Shown one piece after another: positions 1 to 7,981 of a stretch of DNA of 36,548 nucleotides; positions within the stretch are counted from its first letter, which is position 1; each line of letters opens with the position of its first letter. The notes under the pieces are model-generated. The model did not search any database. It was not told where the DNA came from and worked only from the letters and a program-made list of their open reading frames with translations. This DNA comes from JAXHUH01 sp034211175. Lineage in GTDB: Bacteria; Actinomycetota; Acidimicrobiia; Acidimicrobiales; CAIXPF01. The position numbers and the translations under genes were made by a program. The stretch is taken from positions 1-36,548 of the forward strand of contig JAXHUH010000160.1 in NCBI GenBank assembly GCA_034211175.1. The letters are read 5' to 3'.

Positions 1-99
1 ATGGCCAAGCTGGTCGAGCACGACGGCGTGCGCGACATCGCCGACGAGGCCCGCCGTCTCGTCGGCGACGCGCTCGTGCGTCTCGGCAACGGCGCGTGA
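1..99 (+). CDS. C-terminal tail of an unidentified protein (probably partial)
   Basis: The frame is open from the first base and ends in TGA at 97-99, giving a 32-residue tail ending in RLGNGA. The first codon happens to be ATG, but no upstream sequence is available to test for a ribosome binding site. An amphipathic Ala/Arg/Val-rich helix fits the C-terminus of a larger protein whose body lies to the left. No family could be recognised. Confidence 0.45.
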   Translation: MAKLVEHDGVRDIADEARRLVGDALVRLGNGA

Positions 100-172
100 C
101 ACGTCGACCGCCGGCGCCCATCGGCGCCGGCGGACCCGCGCCTCGGGATCGACCTCGTGGCGAGGCGGCTGC

Positions 173-475
173 TCAGGCGGCGGTCCCGCCGGAGGACGGC
201 CCGTCGGGCGCCACCGCGGCGTCGGTGAGGTAGTGGACCCAGCCCTCGATCGTCGCGACCTGCGGCAGGTCGCGCGCCGGGACCTCGACACCGGTCCGTT
301 CGGCGACCGCGGTGAGGAGGTCGAGCACGGCCATCGAGTCGAGCCGGAGCTCCCACGCCAGATCGGCGTCATCGTCGAGCGCGTCGAACTCGGCGTCGGG
401 GGCGATGCGCGCCAGGGACTCGCGCACCACCGTCCGGACCTCGTCGGGCTGCAGCGTGGCGTCGGCGTTGTTCAC
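173..475 (-). CDS. Acyl carrier protein
   Basis: A 100-residue acidic helical protein with the carrier-protein signature LRLDSMAVLDLL; the Ser of the DSM triplet is the expected 4'-phosphopantetheine attachment site. Carrier proteins of this size shuttle acyl or aminoacyl thioesters between enzymes in the cytosol. The frame is open upstream to 787, but homology to carrier proteins begins only near the GTG at 475 (VNNADATLQPDEV), and the upstream part is a shadow of the opposite-strand GNAT gene. It is divergent from that acetyltransferase, with 145 bp between them, and has no ketosynthase or adenylation gene beside it, so the pathway it serves is unknown. The start codon is the least certain part because no good ribosome binding site is visible. 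Confidence 0.8.
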   Translation of the reverse strand: MNNADATLQPDEVRTVVRESLARIAPDAEFDALDDDADLAWELRLDSMAVLDLLTAVAERTGVEVPARDLPQVATIEGWVHYLTDAAVAPDGPSSGGTAA

Positions 476-620
476 GAGCGGATCGTACGACGGCGAGCGC
501 ACGCCGATCAGAGCCCGAAGTCCAGGTCGCGGCCTGCGGCTTCCGTCGGCGCTCGGGACCTCCGCCACTGGCGGTCCGCGGCGCCGAGGCGTTCGATCGG
601 GTGGAGAGAGAGGAAGGACC

Positions 621-1637
621 ATGACCTCCACGGAGCGTCGTCGCCCGACCACCGAAGTTGCGTCGGCCCCGGCCGATGACCCTTCGCCGTCGGCGACCGC
701 GGTCGACGCGCCCCGATCGGCCGACCTCGACTTCGCGCCGCGGACCATCCCGTGCGCCGGAGGCCGATCGGTCACCATCCGGGCCATGGACGGCCTCGAC
801 GTCGACGGGCTCGACGATCTCTACCGTCGTCTCGACTCCGAGGACCGCTACTGCCGGTTCTTCTCCGCCGGTGTCCTCGCCCGGCCCTCGATCGAGCGGA
901 TCGCGTCGATCGGCGCCCGTGGCGGGTTCGGGGTCGTGGCCGTCGAGGGGGACGACCCCTCGGTCCGCCTGCCGATCCTCGCCGAGGCGACCTTTGCGCC
1001 GCTCCCGGACGGCGACGCCGAGCTGGCCATCACCGTCGAGCGGCGTTGGCGGGGCTGGCTCGGTCCGTACCTGATGGACCTCCTGTTCGAGGTCGCCGCA
1101 CAGCGGGGCGTGCCGAACCTGGAGGCAGAGATCCTCGCCACCAACCGCCGGATGCTGGCCGTCGCCCGCAGCCGGGGCTACGTGATGTGCGACCACGACG
1201 GGTGGAGCACCCTGCGGCTGCTGATGGGTGCGGTGTCGCCCGATCCGGTCTGGCCCGCCGGCGCCGGGCGCCCCCGGGTACTGGTGGAGTCCCCGGGCGG
1301 GCGCTGGCACGGTGAGGACGCGCTGCGGGAGGCGGGTGCGTCCGTCCTCGTGTGCCCGGGCCCGGCCCGTCGGGGGCGTTCGTGCCCGGCGATGTGCGGG
1401 CGGACCTGCGCCCTCGCCGCCGGCGCCGACCTGATCATCATGGGCCTGCCGGTCGACGAGCCCCACCGCCCGGCGCTGCTCGACGCGCACCGCGAGCTCC
1501 ACGGCGAGACGCCGGTGCACATCACCCGACGCGACGACGCAGCCGATGGGCCCACACCGGCGCGGGGACGCGGCTCGGAGGTCGTCGACGCCGCGCTCGA
1601 CGCACTCGCCGCCCTCGACCCGACCGCCACGTCGTAG
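621..1637 (+). CDS. GNAT-family N-acetyltransferase with a Cys-containing C-terminal domain
   Basis: The 338-residue protein starts at an ATG preceded by a clear GAGGAAGG ribosome binding site. Residues about 45-210 form a GNAT fold: a VTIRAMDGLD opening strand, LYRRLDSEDRYCRFFSAG, the core AELAITVERRWRGWLGPYLM acetyl-CoA region, and a closing RSRGYVM segment typical of the Pat/AcuA-like protein-acetyltransferase branch. Residues about 220-338 form a second domain with several cysteines (VLVCPGPARR, CPAMCGRTC) followed by LIIMGLPVDEP; its role is not recognisable. Acetyl-CoA is the expected donor and the acceptor is unknown. It reads away from the acyl carrier protein and towards the M13 peptidase, ending at a strong hairpin. 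Confidence 0.8.
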   Translation: MTSTERRRPTTEVASAPADDPSPSATAVDAPRSADLDFAPRTIPCAGGRSVTIRAMDGLDVDGLDDLYRRLDSEDRYCRFFSAGVLARPSIERIASIGARGGFGVVAVEGDDPSVRLPILAEATFAPLPDGDAELAITVERRWRGWLGPYLMDLLFEVAAQRGVPNLEAEILATNRRMLAVARSRGYVMCDHDGWSTLRLLMGAVSPDPVWPAGAGRPRVLVESPGGRWHGEDALREAGASVLVCPGPARRGRSCPAMCGRTCALAAGADLIIMGLPVDEPHRPALLDAHRELHGETPVHITRRDDAADGPTPARGRGSEVVDAALDALAALDPTATS

Positions 1638-1678
1638 GGCCGGTCATCGGGCCGCGCCAGGTCGTGGGACCGCGCCCC

Positions 1679-1703
1679 GCCGCCGCCCGTCGCGGGCGGC
1701 GGC
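1679..1703. terminator. Bidirectional hairpin terminator between convergent genes
   Basis: A perfect 11-bp GC stem (GCCGCCGCCCG at 1679-1689 and its complement at 1693-1703) closes on a 3-nt TCG loop. It lies between the stop of the GNAT gene (1637) and the stop of the convergent peptidase gene (1716). There is no T tract, which is common for terminators in high-GC actinobacteria. Confidence 0.7.
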
Positions 1704-1715
1704 CGAGTGGGTCAG

Positions 1716-3689
1716 TCACCAGATCCGCACCCGCTCCGCCGGGTCGAGCCACAGCGCGTCACCGGGCGAGGTGGCGTAGGCCTCGTGGAACTCGTCGAGG
1801 TTGCGCACCACGTTGGCCCGGAACTCGGCGGGGGAGTGCGGGTCGACCGACAGCAGCTGCAGCGCCAGCTCCGGGCGGACCTTGATCCGCCAGATGAGGC
1901 CCCAGTGCTCGAACAGGCGCTGGAGGCCCGTCTTGCCGTCGACCACCGGCGCGTCGGCCCCGCCGAGGCTGATCCGGTAGGCCAGCAACCCGATCGTGAG
2001 CCCACCGAGGTCGCCGATGTTCTCGCCGACGGTCAGCGCGCCGTTCACGTGGTGGCCCGGCGTCGCCCGGGGCTCGAAGCCGTCGTACTGCTCGATGAGC
2101 ATCTGCGCCCGCTCGCCGAAGCTGGCCCGGTCGTCGTCGGTCCACCAGTTCACGAGGTTGCCGTCGCCGTCGTACTGCGAGCCCTGGTCGTCGAACCCGT
2201 GGCCGATCTCGTGGCCGATCACCGCGCCGATGCCGCCGTAGTTGAGCGCCGGGTCGGCGTCGGGGTCGAAGAACGGCGGCTGGAGGATGGCGGCCGGGAA
2301 GCAGATCTCGTTGGCGCCGGGGTTGTAGTAGGCGTTCACGGTCTGCGGGGTCATGAACCACTCGTCGCGATCGACGGGTGCGCCGATCTTCGCGAGCTGG
2401 CGGTCGGTCTCGAACGCCGTCGCCCGGCGGATGTTGCCGACGAGGTCGTCGCGGACGATCTCGAGCGCGGAGTAGTCGCGCCAGCGGTCCGGGTAGCCGA
2501 TCTTCGAGCGGAACTTCGCCAGCTTCTCGAGCGCGCGCTCCTGGGTCCCCGAGGTCATCCAGTCGAGGCGGCTGATGCTGTCGTGGTACGCCGCCTGCAG
2601 GTTGTCGACCAGCTCCTGCATCTGGGCCTTGGCGTCGGGAGGGAACACCTTCGCCACGTAGGCCTGGCCGACCGCCTCGCCGACGAGTCCGTTGCACAGG
2701 TCGACGCCCCGCTTCCAGCGGTCCCGCAGCTCGGTGCTGCCGGTCAGCGTGCGGCCGTAGAAGTCGAAGTTCTCCTCGACGAACGGCGTCGAGAGGTACG
2801 CGGCCGCCGCGGAGACGACGTGGAACGAGAGCCACACCTTCCAGTCCTCGAGCGGCACCTCGTCGAGCGCGGCGGACAGCGCCCGCAGGTAGTCGGGCTG
2901 ACGGACGATGACCTCGGCGAGCACCGAGTCGTCGCCGCCCATCGCCGCGATCCACGCCGACCAGTCGAACGACGGGGCGAGGTCGCGCAGCTCGTCGAGC
3001 GTCGTCAGGTGGTAGGTGGCGACGACGTCGCGGCACGAGACCTTGTCGAGGTGGCCCGACGCCAGTCGCGTCTCGAGCGCCATGATCCGGGCCGCGGCGT
3101 CATCGGCGTCGTCGGCCGACCAACCCGCGAGGCGCAACATCTTGCCGACGTGGGCGACGTACGCGGCGCGCTGGTCGGCGAACGCGTCCTCCCGGTAGTA
3201 CGACTCGTCGGGCAGGCCGATCCCGCCCTGGAGGACGTTGACGATGTAGCGGTCGGAGTTGCGGTCGTCGGTGTTCACGTAGCTCGTGATCACCCCGCCG
3301 ACGCCCTCGCGCTCGAGCCGGCCGAGCAGCGCCGGCAGCCCGGCGACCGAGGGCAGCGCCGCGATGGCGGCGAGGTTCTCGGCGAGCGGGTCGGCGCCGA
3401 GCGCCTCGACCCGGTCGGTGTCCATGAAGCTGGCGAACAGGTCGCCGATGCGCTGGCGGTCGGTGCCCACGGCGGCCTCACCCGACGCCGCGGCGGCCGC
3501 CGCCTCACGGAGCAGGTCGCCCACCGTGGCCTCGGCCTCGAGCCGCAGGTCGATGAACCCGCCGGTCATGGGCAGGTCGGGCGGGATCTCGGCGGTCTCG
3601 AACCACGCGCCGTTCACGTGGCCGAACAGGTCGTCCTGCGGCCGCACGCCCGTGGCGTCGGTGCCCTCGCTCGGCGCCGTCGCGGTCAT
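1716..3689 (-). CDS. M13 (neprilysin/PepO) family zinc metallopeptidase
   Basis: The 657-residue protein is full length for bacterial M13 peptidases. It has the N-terminal opening DDLFGHVNGAWFE, a long helical M13_N domain, the substrate-binding NAYYNP motif, the zinc motif HEIGH (His493, Glu494, His497) and the third ligand in GENIGD (Glu556). The 59-residue distance from second His to Glu equals that in human neprilysin. The C-terminal VDPHSPAEFRANV matches the family's conserved Arg-bearing block. No signal peptide is visible, so it probably acts on oligopeptides in the cytosol. The ATG at 3689 is preceded by GAGGAAGTCC. It lies downstream of ligBA on the same strand but 112 bp away and is probably unrelated to the pathway. 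Confidence 0.93.
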   Translation of the reverse strand: MTATAPSEGTDATGVRPQDDLFGHVNGAWFETAEIPPDLPMTGGFIDLRLEAEATVGDLLREAAAAAASGEAAVGTDRQRIGDLFASFMDTDRVEALGADPLAENLAAIAALPSVAGLPALLGRLEREGVGGVITSYVNTDDRNSDRYIVNVLQGGIGLPDESYYREDAFADQRAAYVAHVGKMLRLAGWSADDADDAAARIMALETRLASGHLDKVSCRDVVATYHLTTLDELRDLAPSFDWSAWIAAMGGDDSVLAEVIVRQPDYLRALSAALDEVPLEDWKVWLSFHVVSAAAAYLSTPFVEENFDFYGRTLTGSTELRDRWKRGVDLCNGLVGEAVGQAYVAKVFPPDAKAQMQELVDNLQAAYHDSISRLDWMTSGTQERALEKLAKFRSKIGYPDRWRDYSALEIVRDDLVGNIRRATAFETDRQLAKIGAPVDRDEWFMTPQTVNAYYNPGANEICFPAAILQPPFFDPDADPALNYGGIGAVIGHEIGHGFDDQGSQYDGDGNLVNWWTDDDRASFGERAQMLIEQYDGFEPRATPGHHVNGALTVGENIGDLGGLTIGLLAYRISLGGADAPVVDGKTGLQRLFEHWGLIWRIKVRPELALQLLSVDPHSPAEFRANVVRNLDEFHEAYATSPGDALWLDPAERVRIW

Positions 3690-3801
3690 GGACTTCCTCC
3701 CGGGTCGCCTCGTCCCGGCCGTCGCCGGGCCGGATCGGAGGTTATCCGTCGGACCGTCGGTGTCGCGGTGGGGCGTGACCCGCGATCAGGGGATCGAGTG
3801 A

Positions 3802-4641
3802 TCAGGCGGGCTCGTAGATGATCAGGCCCGTCGCGGTGTTCGACGCGGCGACGTGGTAGTGGCGGTGCACCTCGCGGACGTCGCCGTCGAGCGCGCCCCG
3901 CATCACGAACCACATGACCAGCTCGACGCCCTCGGTGCCGACCTCGCGGATGTACTCGGTGTGCGACAGCCCGACCAGGCGCTCGGGGTGGGTGCCGAGC
4001 TCGTCGAGGAAGCGGCGGTCGAACTCCTCGTTGATCAGGCCGGCCCGCCCGCCCTGGAGCTGGTGCGACATCCCGCCCGTCCCGAAGATCACGACGTCCA
4101 GGTCCTCGTCGTAGGTGTCGAGGGCCCGGCGGATCGCCTGGCCGAGCGCGTGGCAGCGTCGGCCGGTCGGGGGCGGGTACTGGATGACGTTGACCATGAT
4201 CGGCACGACGCGGGTCGGCCACGCCTCCGGCTGGCCGAACATGATCGACAGCGGGACCGTGAGCCCGTGGTCGACCGTCATCTCGTTGACCATGGTCATG
4301 TCGAACTCGTCGAGGATGAGCGACTCGGCGAGGTGCCACGCCAGGTCGGGGTGGCCCTCGACGACCGGCACCGGGCGGGGGCCGAACCCCTCGTCGGCCG
4401 GCGGGAACCGGGGCGCGGTGCCGATGGCGAAGGTGGGGATCACGTCCATCGCGAACGCGTTGGCGTGGTCGTTGTAGACGATGATCGCCACGTCGGGCGC
4501 CCGCTCGGCCATCCACTCCCAGGCAGGGCCGTAGCCCTCGAACAGGGGGCGCCAGTACGGCTCGTCGGTCTTGCCGTGGTCCATGGCCGCGCCGATGGGC
4601 GGCACGTGGGAGGTGGCGACGCCGCCGACGATCTCGATCAC
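3802..4641 (-). CDS. ligB: Protocatechuate 4,5-dioxygenase beta (catalytic) subunit, LigB-like
   Basis: This extradiol dioxygenase subunit opens the aromatic ring of protocatechuate or a close catechol carboxylate between carbons 4 and 5, using Fe(II) and O2, with LigA as partner. The 279-residue protein has His12 (SHVPP), His59 (YNDHAN), His125, His193 (MSHQ) and Glu240 (GVELVMW). These correspond, with a constant offset of two after His12, to His61, His127, His195 and Glu242 known from the Sphingobium LigB. The GTG start at 4641 overlaps the ligA stop by four bases (GTGA), showing translational coupling. Gallate or another protocatechuate-like catechol is an alternative substrate. Steps downstream of the ring-cleavage product lie at the far right of the window. 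Confidence 0.93.
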   Translation of the reverse strand: MIEIVGGVATSHVPPIGAAMDHGKTDEPYWRPLFEGYGPAWEWMAERAPDVAIIVYNDHANAFAMDVIPTFAIGTAPRFPPADEGFGPRPVPVVEGHPDLAWHLAESLILDEFDMTMVNEMTVDHGLTVPLSIMFGQPEAWPTRVVPIMVNVIQYPPPTGRRCHALGQAIRRALDTYDEDLDVVIFGTGGMSHQLQGGRAGLINEEFDRRFLDELGTHPERLVGLSHTEYIREVGTEGVELVMWFVMRGALDGDVREVHRHYHVAASNTATGLIIYEPA

Positions 4642-5012
4642 GTGATTCCCCCGGCACGGCGGCCCCCCGATGCCATCATCGCCCGGAACTCCTCCTCGGT
4701 CATGCCCGACATCTGGCCGCCGAGGTACTGCATCGAGCGCTGGTCGAACACCGCGAGCTTCCAGATGTAGAAGATGTTGCCACCGAGCTCGAGCAGCCGG
4801 TTCCAGTCGCGGGCGAGCACGGCGGCGCGCTGGTCGTCGGTGAGGTCGAAGCGGTCGAGGTAGGCCGCCTCCGACTCGCGGAACGCATCGCGGCACTCGG
4901 GCCGGTCGAGCGTCTTGAGGAACGAGTTCAGCGCGTAGCCGAGCTGCGCGACCCGCCCGTCGAACACGAGGGTGCCGGGGATGTCGTCGTAGTCACGTGG
5001 GCCTCGGGTCAC
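4638..5012 (-). CDS. ligA: Protocatechuate 4,5-dioxygenase alpha subunit, LigA-like
   Basis: A 124-residue helical subunit that caps the LigB active site. Matching family blocks are IPGTLVFDGR, GYALNSFLKTL, DRFDLTDDQRAAVLARDW, LLELGGNIFYIWKL and GMTEEEFRAMMASGGR, covering the whole protein. The frame remains open to 5141, but the GTG at 5012 is preceded by a GAGGGGGAAGG ribosome binding site and matches the family's usual N-terminus, so the longer start was rejected. It is first in the ligAB operon, which reads left from a 252-bp divergent control region that contains a tandem operator. Confidence 0.92.
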   Translation of the reverse strand: MTRGPRDYDDIPGTLVFDGRVAQLGYALNSFLKTLDRPECRDAFRESEAAYLDRFDLTDDQRAAVLARDWNRLLELGGNIFYIWKLAVFDQRSMQYLGGQMSGMTEEEFRAMMASGGRRAGGIT

Positions 5013-5076
5013 GCCTTCCCCCTCCGTGGATGCCCGGATCGGCTCGTCGGGATCGCGGCCGTCCGTGCTGCCTGGC

Positions 5077-5108
5077 GGCCTGCCGGCCTGCCGGCCTGCC
5101 GGCCTGTC
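5077..5108. repeat. 8-bp tandem repeat, four copies
   Basis: The unit GGCCTGCC occurs three times exactly and once with one change (GGCCTGTC) inside the ligA leader region. It is probably slippage-generated, and no function can be assigned. Confidence 0.7.
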
Positions 5109-5120
5109 GGTCCCGATCCC

Positions 5121-5161
5121 CCACATGGTGGCGAACCGCACCGATCGTGGGCCACATGGTG
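5121..5161. repeat. Direct repeat CCACATGGTG, 31 bp apart
   Basis: Two exact copies of the 10-mer CCACATGGTG lie at 5121-5130 and 5152-5161, a spacing of about three helical turns, in the ligA leader just downstream (relative to ligA) of the tandem operator. They could be a binding pair for a second regulator of ligAB, but no regulator is implied by the sequence. Confidence 0.4.
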
Positions 5162-5176
5162 CAGAAAGTCAACGAG

Positions 5177-5200
5177 ATCGTGCACAATATCGTTGGCGAT
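5177..5200. promoter_or_regulatory. Tandem operator 1 (two abutting 12-bp palindromes) between ligA and the isomerase gene
   Basis: Two contiguous units, ATCGTGCACAAT (5177-5188) and ATCGTTGGCGAT (5189-5200), fit the palindromic consensus ATYRTnnRYRAT. The same double arrangement recurs at 7958-7981 and 15899-15922. Adjacent bases extend the first unit into a 24-bp imperfect palindrome running 5171-5194, centred on GTGCAC. A TTGACT box on the minus strand at 5167-5172 could be the ligA -35. The FCD-GntR encoded at 5605 is the likely ligand-responsive binder, by proximity. Confidence 0.75.
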
Positions 5201-5264
5201 CGACCCGGGTACGTCCCCCTGAGGTGTCCGGGCGGCGCCGCCGCCCGACGTGTGGGGAGACGCC

Positions 5265-5540
5265 ATGGAGTTCCTCGTCCGGACCACCAACAACCTGCCG
5301 CCCGACACGCCGCCGGAACGGCGCCGGGAGCTGCGCGACGCCGAGCGGGCCCGGGCACAGGAGCTGCGGGACGAGGGCGTGCTCCGCAAGCTCTGGCGGG
5401 TGCCGGGCACGCGCTCGGCCATCGGCTGGTACGAGGCGCGAGATGCCACCCACCTCCACGACGCCCTGGCCTCGTTGCCGATGTTCGACTGGCTCGACAT
5501 CACCGTCGAGCCACTCGCGACCCACCCGCAGGAGCGGTGA
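5265..5540 (+). CDS. Muconolactone delta-isomerase-like protein
   Basis: The 91-residue protein fits the small ferredoxin-fold muconolactone isomerase family along its whole length: MEFLVRTTNNLPPDTP start, a helix rich in Arg/Glu, KLWRVPGTRSAIGWYEA, LHDALASLPMFDWLDI, and terminal HP. Known members (CatC) convert muconolactone to 3-oxoadipate enol-lactone in the ortho-cleavage pathway, and they form decamers. No other ortho-pathway gene is in the window, so this copy may act on a different lactone or be an accessory of the meta pathway. The ATG is preceded by GGGGAGA. It reads away from ligAB under the shared operator region and is followed 64 bp later by the GntR gene. Confidence 0.85.
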   Translation: MEFLVRTTNNLPPDTPPERRRELRDAERARAQELRDEGVLRKLWRVPGTRSAIGWYEARDATHLHDALASLPMFDWLDITVEPLATHPQER

Positions 5541-5604
5541 TGGTGGTTCATCTCACCTATCGTGGGCATCCGGCTCGTCGACTCGTCCATCGGAGCGCAG
5601 GTAC

Positions 5605-6309
5605 GTGACAGAGCAGCGGGAGCAGGCCAAGACGGCGGAGGGGGCGGAGCCCCGCGAGCGTGATGCCGCCGACATCCTCCGGGACGCGATCCTGCGCGGC
5701 GTCTTCCAGCCCGCGCAGCGGTTGGTCGAGGCCGAGCTCGCCGCCCAGCTCGGACTGCCCCGTGCCGCGTTGCGCGAGGCGCTCGTGCGCCTCGAGGCCG
5801 AGCACCTCGTCGAGCGCCAGCGCAACGTCGGCGCCCGCGTCCGGGTGATCTCGCCCGAGGAGGCGGCCGAGGCGATGGAGACCCGCGGTGTCCTCGAGGG
5901 GCTGTGCGCCGAGAGCGCGGTCCGCAACGCCACCGAAGCCGACCGCGAGCGGCTCCGCGCGCTCGGTGCCGAGCTCCAGGAGCTCGTCGCCGCCGGCGAC
6001 GTGCTCACGTACTCGGCACGCAGCGACGACCTCCACTCGGAGATCCACGCGCTGTCCGGGCGCGTCGTGGCCCACCGGCTCATCGGCGGCCTGCGGAACC
6101 TGTGCGTCGGTTACCACCTGCGCATCGTCCTCAAGCCCGGCTACCTGCCGATCAGCCTCAGTGAGCACCTCGGCCTCATCGAGGCCGTGTGCGACGGCCC
6201 GCCCGAGCGGGCCGCCCAGCTGATGCGGGTCCACCTGTTCGGTGTCCGCACCGCGCTCGACGGCCTGCTCGAGGATCGCAACCAGGTCCCGTGGATGCCC
6301 GGCGCCTGA
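5605..6309 (+). CDS. FCD-type GntR transcriptional regulator
   Basis: The 234-residue protein has a winged helix (about residues 20-85: ADILRDAILRGVFQPAQRLVE, AQLGLPRAALREALVRLEAEHLVE) and a C-terminal all-helical FCD ligand-binding domain with metal-site-like histidines in DLHSEIHALSG, SEHLGLIEAV and MRVHLFG. Family members are usually repressors released by organic acids. The GTG at 5605 gives the family's normal N-terminus. It sits in the same unit as the isomerase and next to tandem operator 1, so it is the best candidate to bind the three ATYRTnnRYRAT pairs in this window. It converges with the synthetase-like gene, leaving only 52 bp between the stops. Confidence 0.88.
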   Translation: MTEQREQAKTAEGAEPRERDAADILRDAILRGVFQPAQRLVEAELAAQLGLPRAALREALVRLEAEHLVERQRNVGARVRVISPEEAAEAMETRGVLEGLCAESAVRNATEADRERLRALGAELQELVAAGDVLTYSARSDDLHSEIHALSGRVVAHRLIGGLRNLCVGYHLRIVLKPGYLPISLSEHLGLIEAVCDGPPERAAQLMRVHLFGVRTALDGLLEDRNQVPWMPGA

Positions 6310-6361
6310 GTCGCCGATCGCCGCCCCGGAGCGGTGCACGGCGTCGCCGGTCGGCGCTCGC

Positions 6362-7903
6362 TCAACCGCCACGGGCGGCCAGGTCGAGGTAGTCGTCGAG
6401 CGCGCCGGGATCGCGCAGCGACCCCCGGCTGACGACCTCCTCGGCCGGATGGCCCTGGAGGATGCGCTTGATCGGCATCTCCAGCTTCTTGCCGGTGAGC
6501 GTCCGGGGCACGCCGGAGACGATCTCGACCCGGTCGGGGGCGTGGCGGGGTGAGAGCTCCTTGCGCAGGGCGTCGCGCACCCGTCGCCCGAGCTCGTCGC
6601 GGGCGTCGGCGCCGGCCGCGTCCGACGGCACGACGAACACGACGAGCTCGCCCGGCCCGCCGTCCTCCTCGACGTGGACGACCAGGCTGTCCGCGATCTC
6701 CGGCAGGGCCTCGATCACCCGGTAGAACTCGGCGGTGCCGAGGCGGACGCCGCCCCGGTTGAGGGTGGCGTCCGACCGGCCCGCGACGACGCAGCTCCCG
6801 CCCGGACTGAAGCGGACCCAGTCCCCGTGGCGCCACACGCCCGGGTAGGTCGAGAAGTAGGTGTCCCGCAGGCGCTCGCCGTCGTCGTCACCCCACAGGC
6901 CGACCGGCATCGACGGCATCGGTGCGGTGACGACCAGCTCGCCGAGCTGGTCGACGACCTCGCGGCCCTCGGGGTCGAACGCCTTGGCGTCGACGCCGAG
7001 GCACGGCGCCGAGATCTCGCCGAGGTACACCGGCGTCCACGGGTTGCCGCTGACGAGGCCGCCGCAGACATCGGTGCCGCCGCTGCCGTTGATCAGCAGC
7101 AGCTCGTCACCGAGCTGGTCGTAGATCCACCGGTAGCCGTCGGCGGGCAGGGGTGAACCGGCCGTGCCGATCGCCCGCAGGCGCGACAGGTCGAGCTCGG
7201 CGAGGTCGATGCCCCGCTTGCGGCACTCGACGACGGTCGACAACGTGGGCAGCGCGCGGCGGATGTCGGCGACCCGGTCGCGCACGTCGATCGGGCGGTC
7301 CCGGAACGTGTAGCCGGACACCGCGAGGAGCACCGTCGGTTCGAGTTGACCGAGGCGGTCGACCACGCTGCGCACACCGAACTCGGGCGCGCAGCTCGCC
7401 CAGATGGCGCCGAGGCTCGCGGTGGCGATGAATGCGATGACGGCCTCGGGGATGTTCGGCAGGTAGGCGACGACCCGGTCGCCCGGCCCGACCCCCAGTC
7501 GTCGCAGCCCCGCCCGTGCCCGGGCGACGTGGGTGGCCAGCTCGGCGTGGGTGAGCGACCTCGGGTCGCGGGTCTGGGAGTGGGCGATGACCGCGGTGGC
7601 ATCGGGGTCGGCCGGCGGGCGCAGCAGGTGCTCGGCGTAGTTGAGCGTCGCCCCGGGGAACCACCGGGTGCCGGGCATGGCCCGCGACGGGAGCACCGCC
7701 TCCGGGGGCGAGTGCAGGTGCACGTCGAAGAACGTGCAGATCGAGGACCAGAAGGCGTCGAGCTCGGTCACGGACCATCGCCACAGCTCCCCGTAGTCGG
7801 CGAAGCGGAGCCCGGAGGTCGCCTTGAGGTGGCGCAGGTAGCGCCCCATCTCCGTGGTCTCCAGCACGTCGGCTGGTGGCGTCCAGATGATGTCTGCGGT
7901 CAC
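6362..7903 (-). CDS. Acetoacetyl-CoA synthetase-like protein missing the ATP-binding core
   Basis: The 513-residue protein matches the acetoacetyl-CoA synthetase branch of AMP-forming acyl-CoA ligases at both ends. The N-terminal part has FPGATLNYAEHLL, PGDRVVAYLPNIPEAVIAFIA, ASLGAIWASCAPEFG and GYTFRDRPIDV. The C-terminal part has IGTAGSPLPADGY, NGSGGTDVCGG, HGDWVRFSPGGSCVVAGRSDATLNRGGVR and the acyl-lysine motif TGKKLEMPIKR. Between them, near residue 228 (about 7215), the family's P-loop block (YSSGTTGLPK-type) and roughly 140 following residues are absent without loss of frame; the family is normally about 650 residues. It is therefore probably unable to form acyl-AMP in the usual way. 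The GTG at 7903 follows GGGGAGGGAG. It is divergent from the UGSC locus A and shares its operator. Confidence 0.8.
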   Translation of the reverse strand: MTADIIWTPPADVLETTEMGRYLRHLKATSGLRFADYGELWRWSVTELDAFWSSICTFFDVHLHSPPEAVLPSRAMPGTRWFPGATLNYAEHLLRPPADPDATAVIAHSQTRDPRSLTHAELATHVARARAGLRRLGVGPGDRVVAYLPNIPEAVIAFIATASLGAIWASCAPEFGVRSVVDRLGQLEPTVLLAVSGYTFRDRPIDVRDRVADIRRALPTLSTVVECRKRGIDLAELDLSRLRAIGTAGSPLPADGYRWIYDQLGDELLLINGSGGTDVCGGLVSGNPWTPVYLGEISAPCLGVDAKAFDPEGREVVDQLGELVVTAPMPSMPVGLWGDDDGERLRDTYFSTYPGVWRHGDWVRFSPGGSCVVAGRSDATLNRGGVRLGTAEFYRVIEALPEIADSLVVHVEEDGGPGELVVFVVPSDAAGADARDELGRRVRDALRKELSPRHAPDRVEIVSGVPRTLTGKKLEMPIKRILQGHPAEEVVSRGSLRDPGALDDYLDLAARGG

Positions 7904-7957
7904 GGCCGGTCTCCCTCCCCGCGGGACGTGCCGTCCCGAGCCCAACTTGTCGCGCAC

Positions 7958-7981
7958 ATTGTCAGCAATATCATTGACAAT
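7958..7981. promoter_or_regulatory. Tandem operator 2 in the synthetase/UGSC divergent region
   Basis: Units ATTGTCAGCAAT (7958-7969) and ATCATTGACAAT (7970-7981) abut exactly as at 5177 and 15899. The outer arms CATTGTCA (7957-7964) and TGACAATG (7975-7982) also make a perfect 8-bp inverted repeat. The second unit contains the -35 box of the rightward promoter, so binding here should block transcription of the UGSC locus A. Confidence 0.75.

Noticed and set aside
3714..3729. Terminator after ligB (CCCGGC-CGTC-GCCGGG)
   Set aside because: The 6-bp GC stem lies near the peptidase ribosome binding site and is weak compared with other hairpins here; not enough to call.
1707..3821. Long plus-strand ORF (704 codons) opposite the M13 peptidase
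   Set aside because: Its product is an Arg/Val/Asp-rich complement of the peptidase, which has full family motifs; high GC makes long antisense frames common.
6345..6356. Terminator between the GntR gene and the synthetase-like gene
   Set aside because: Only a short CGCC-GGTC-GGCG stem is present, and it is common by chance at this GC content.
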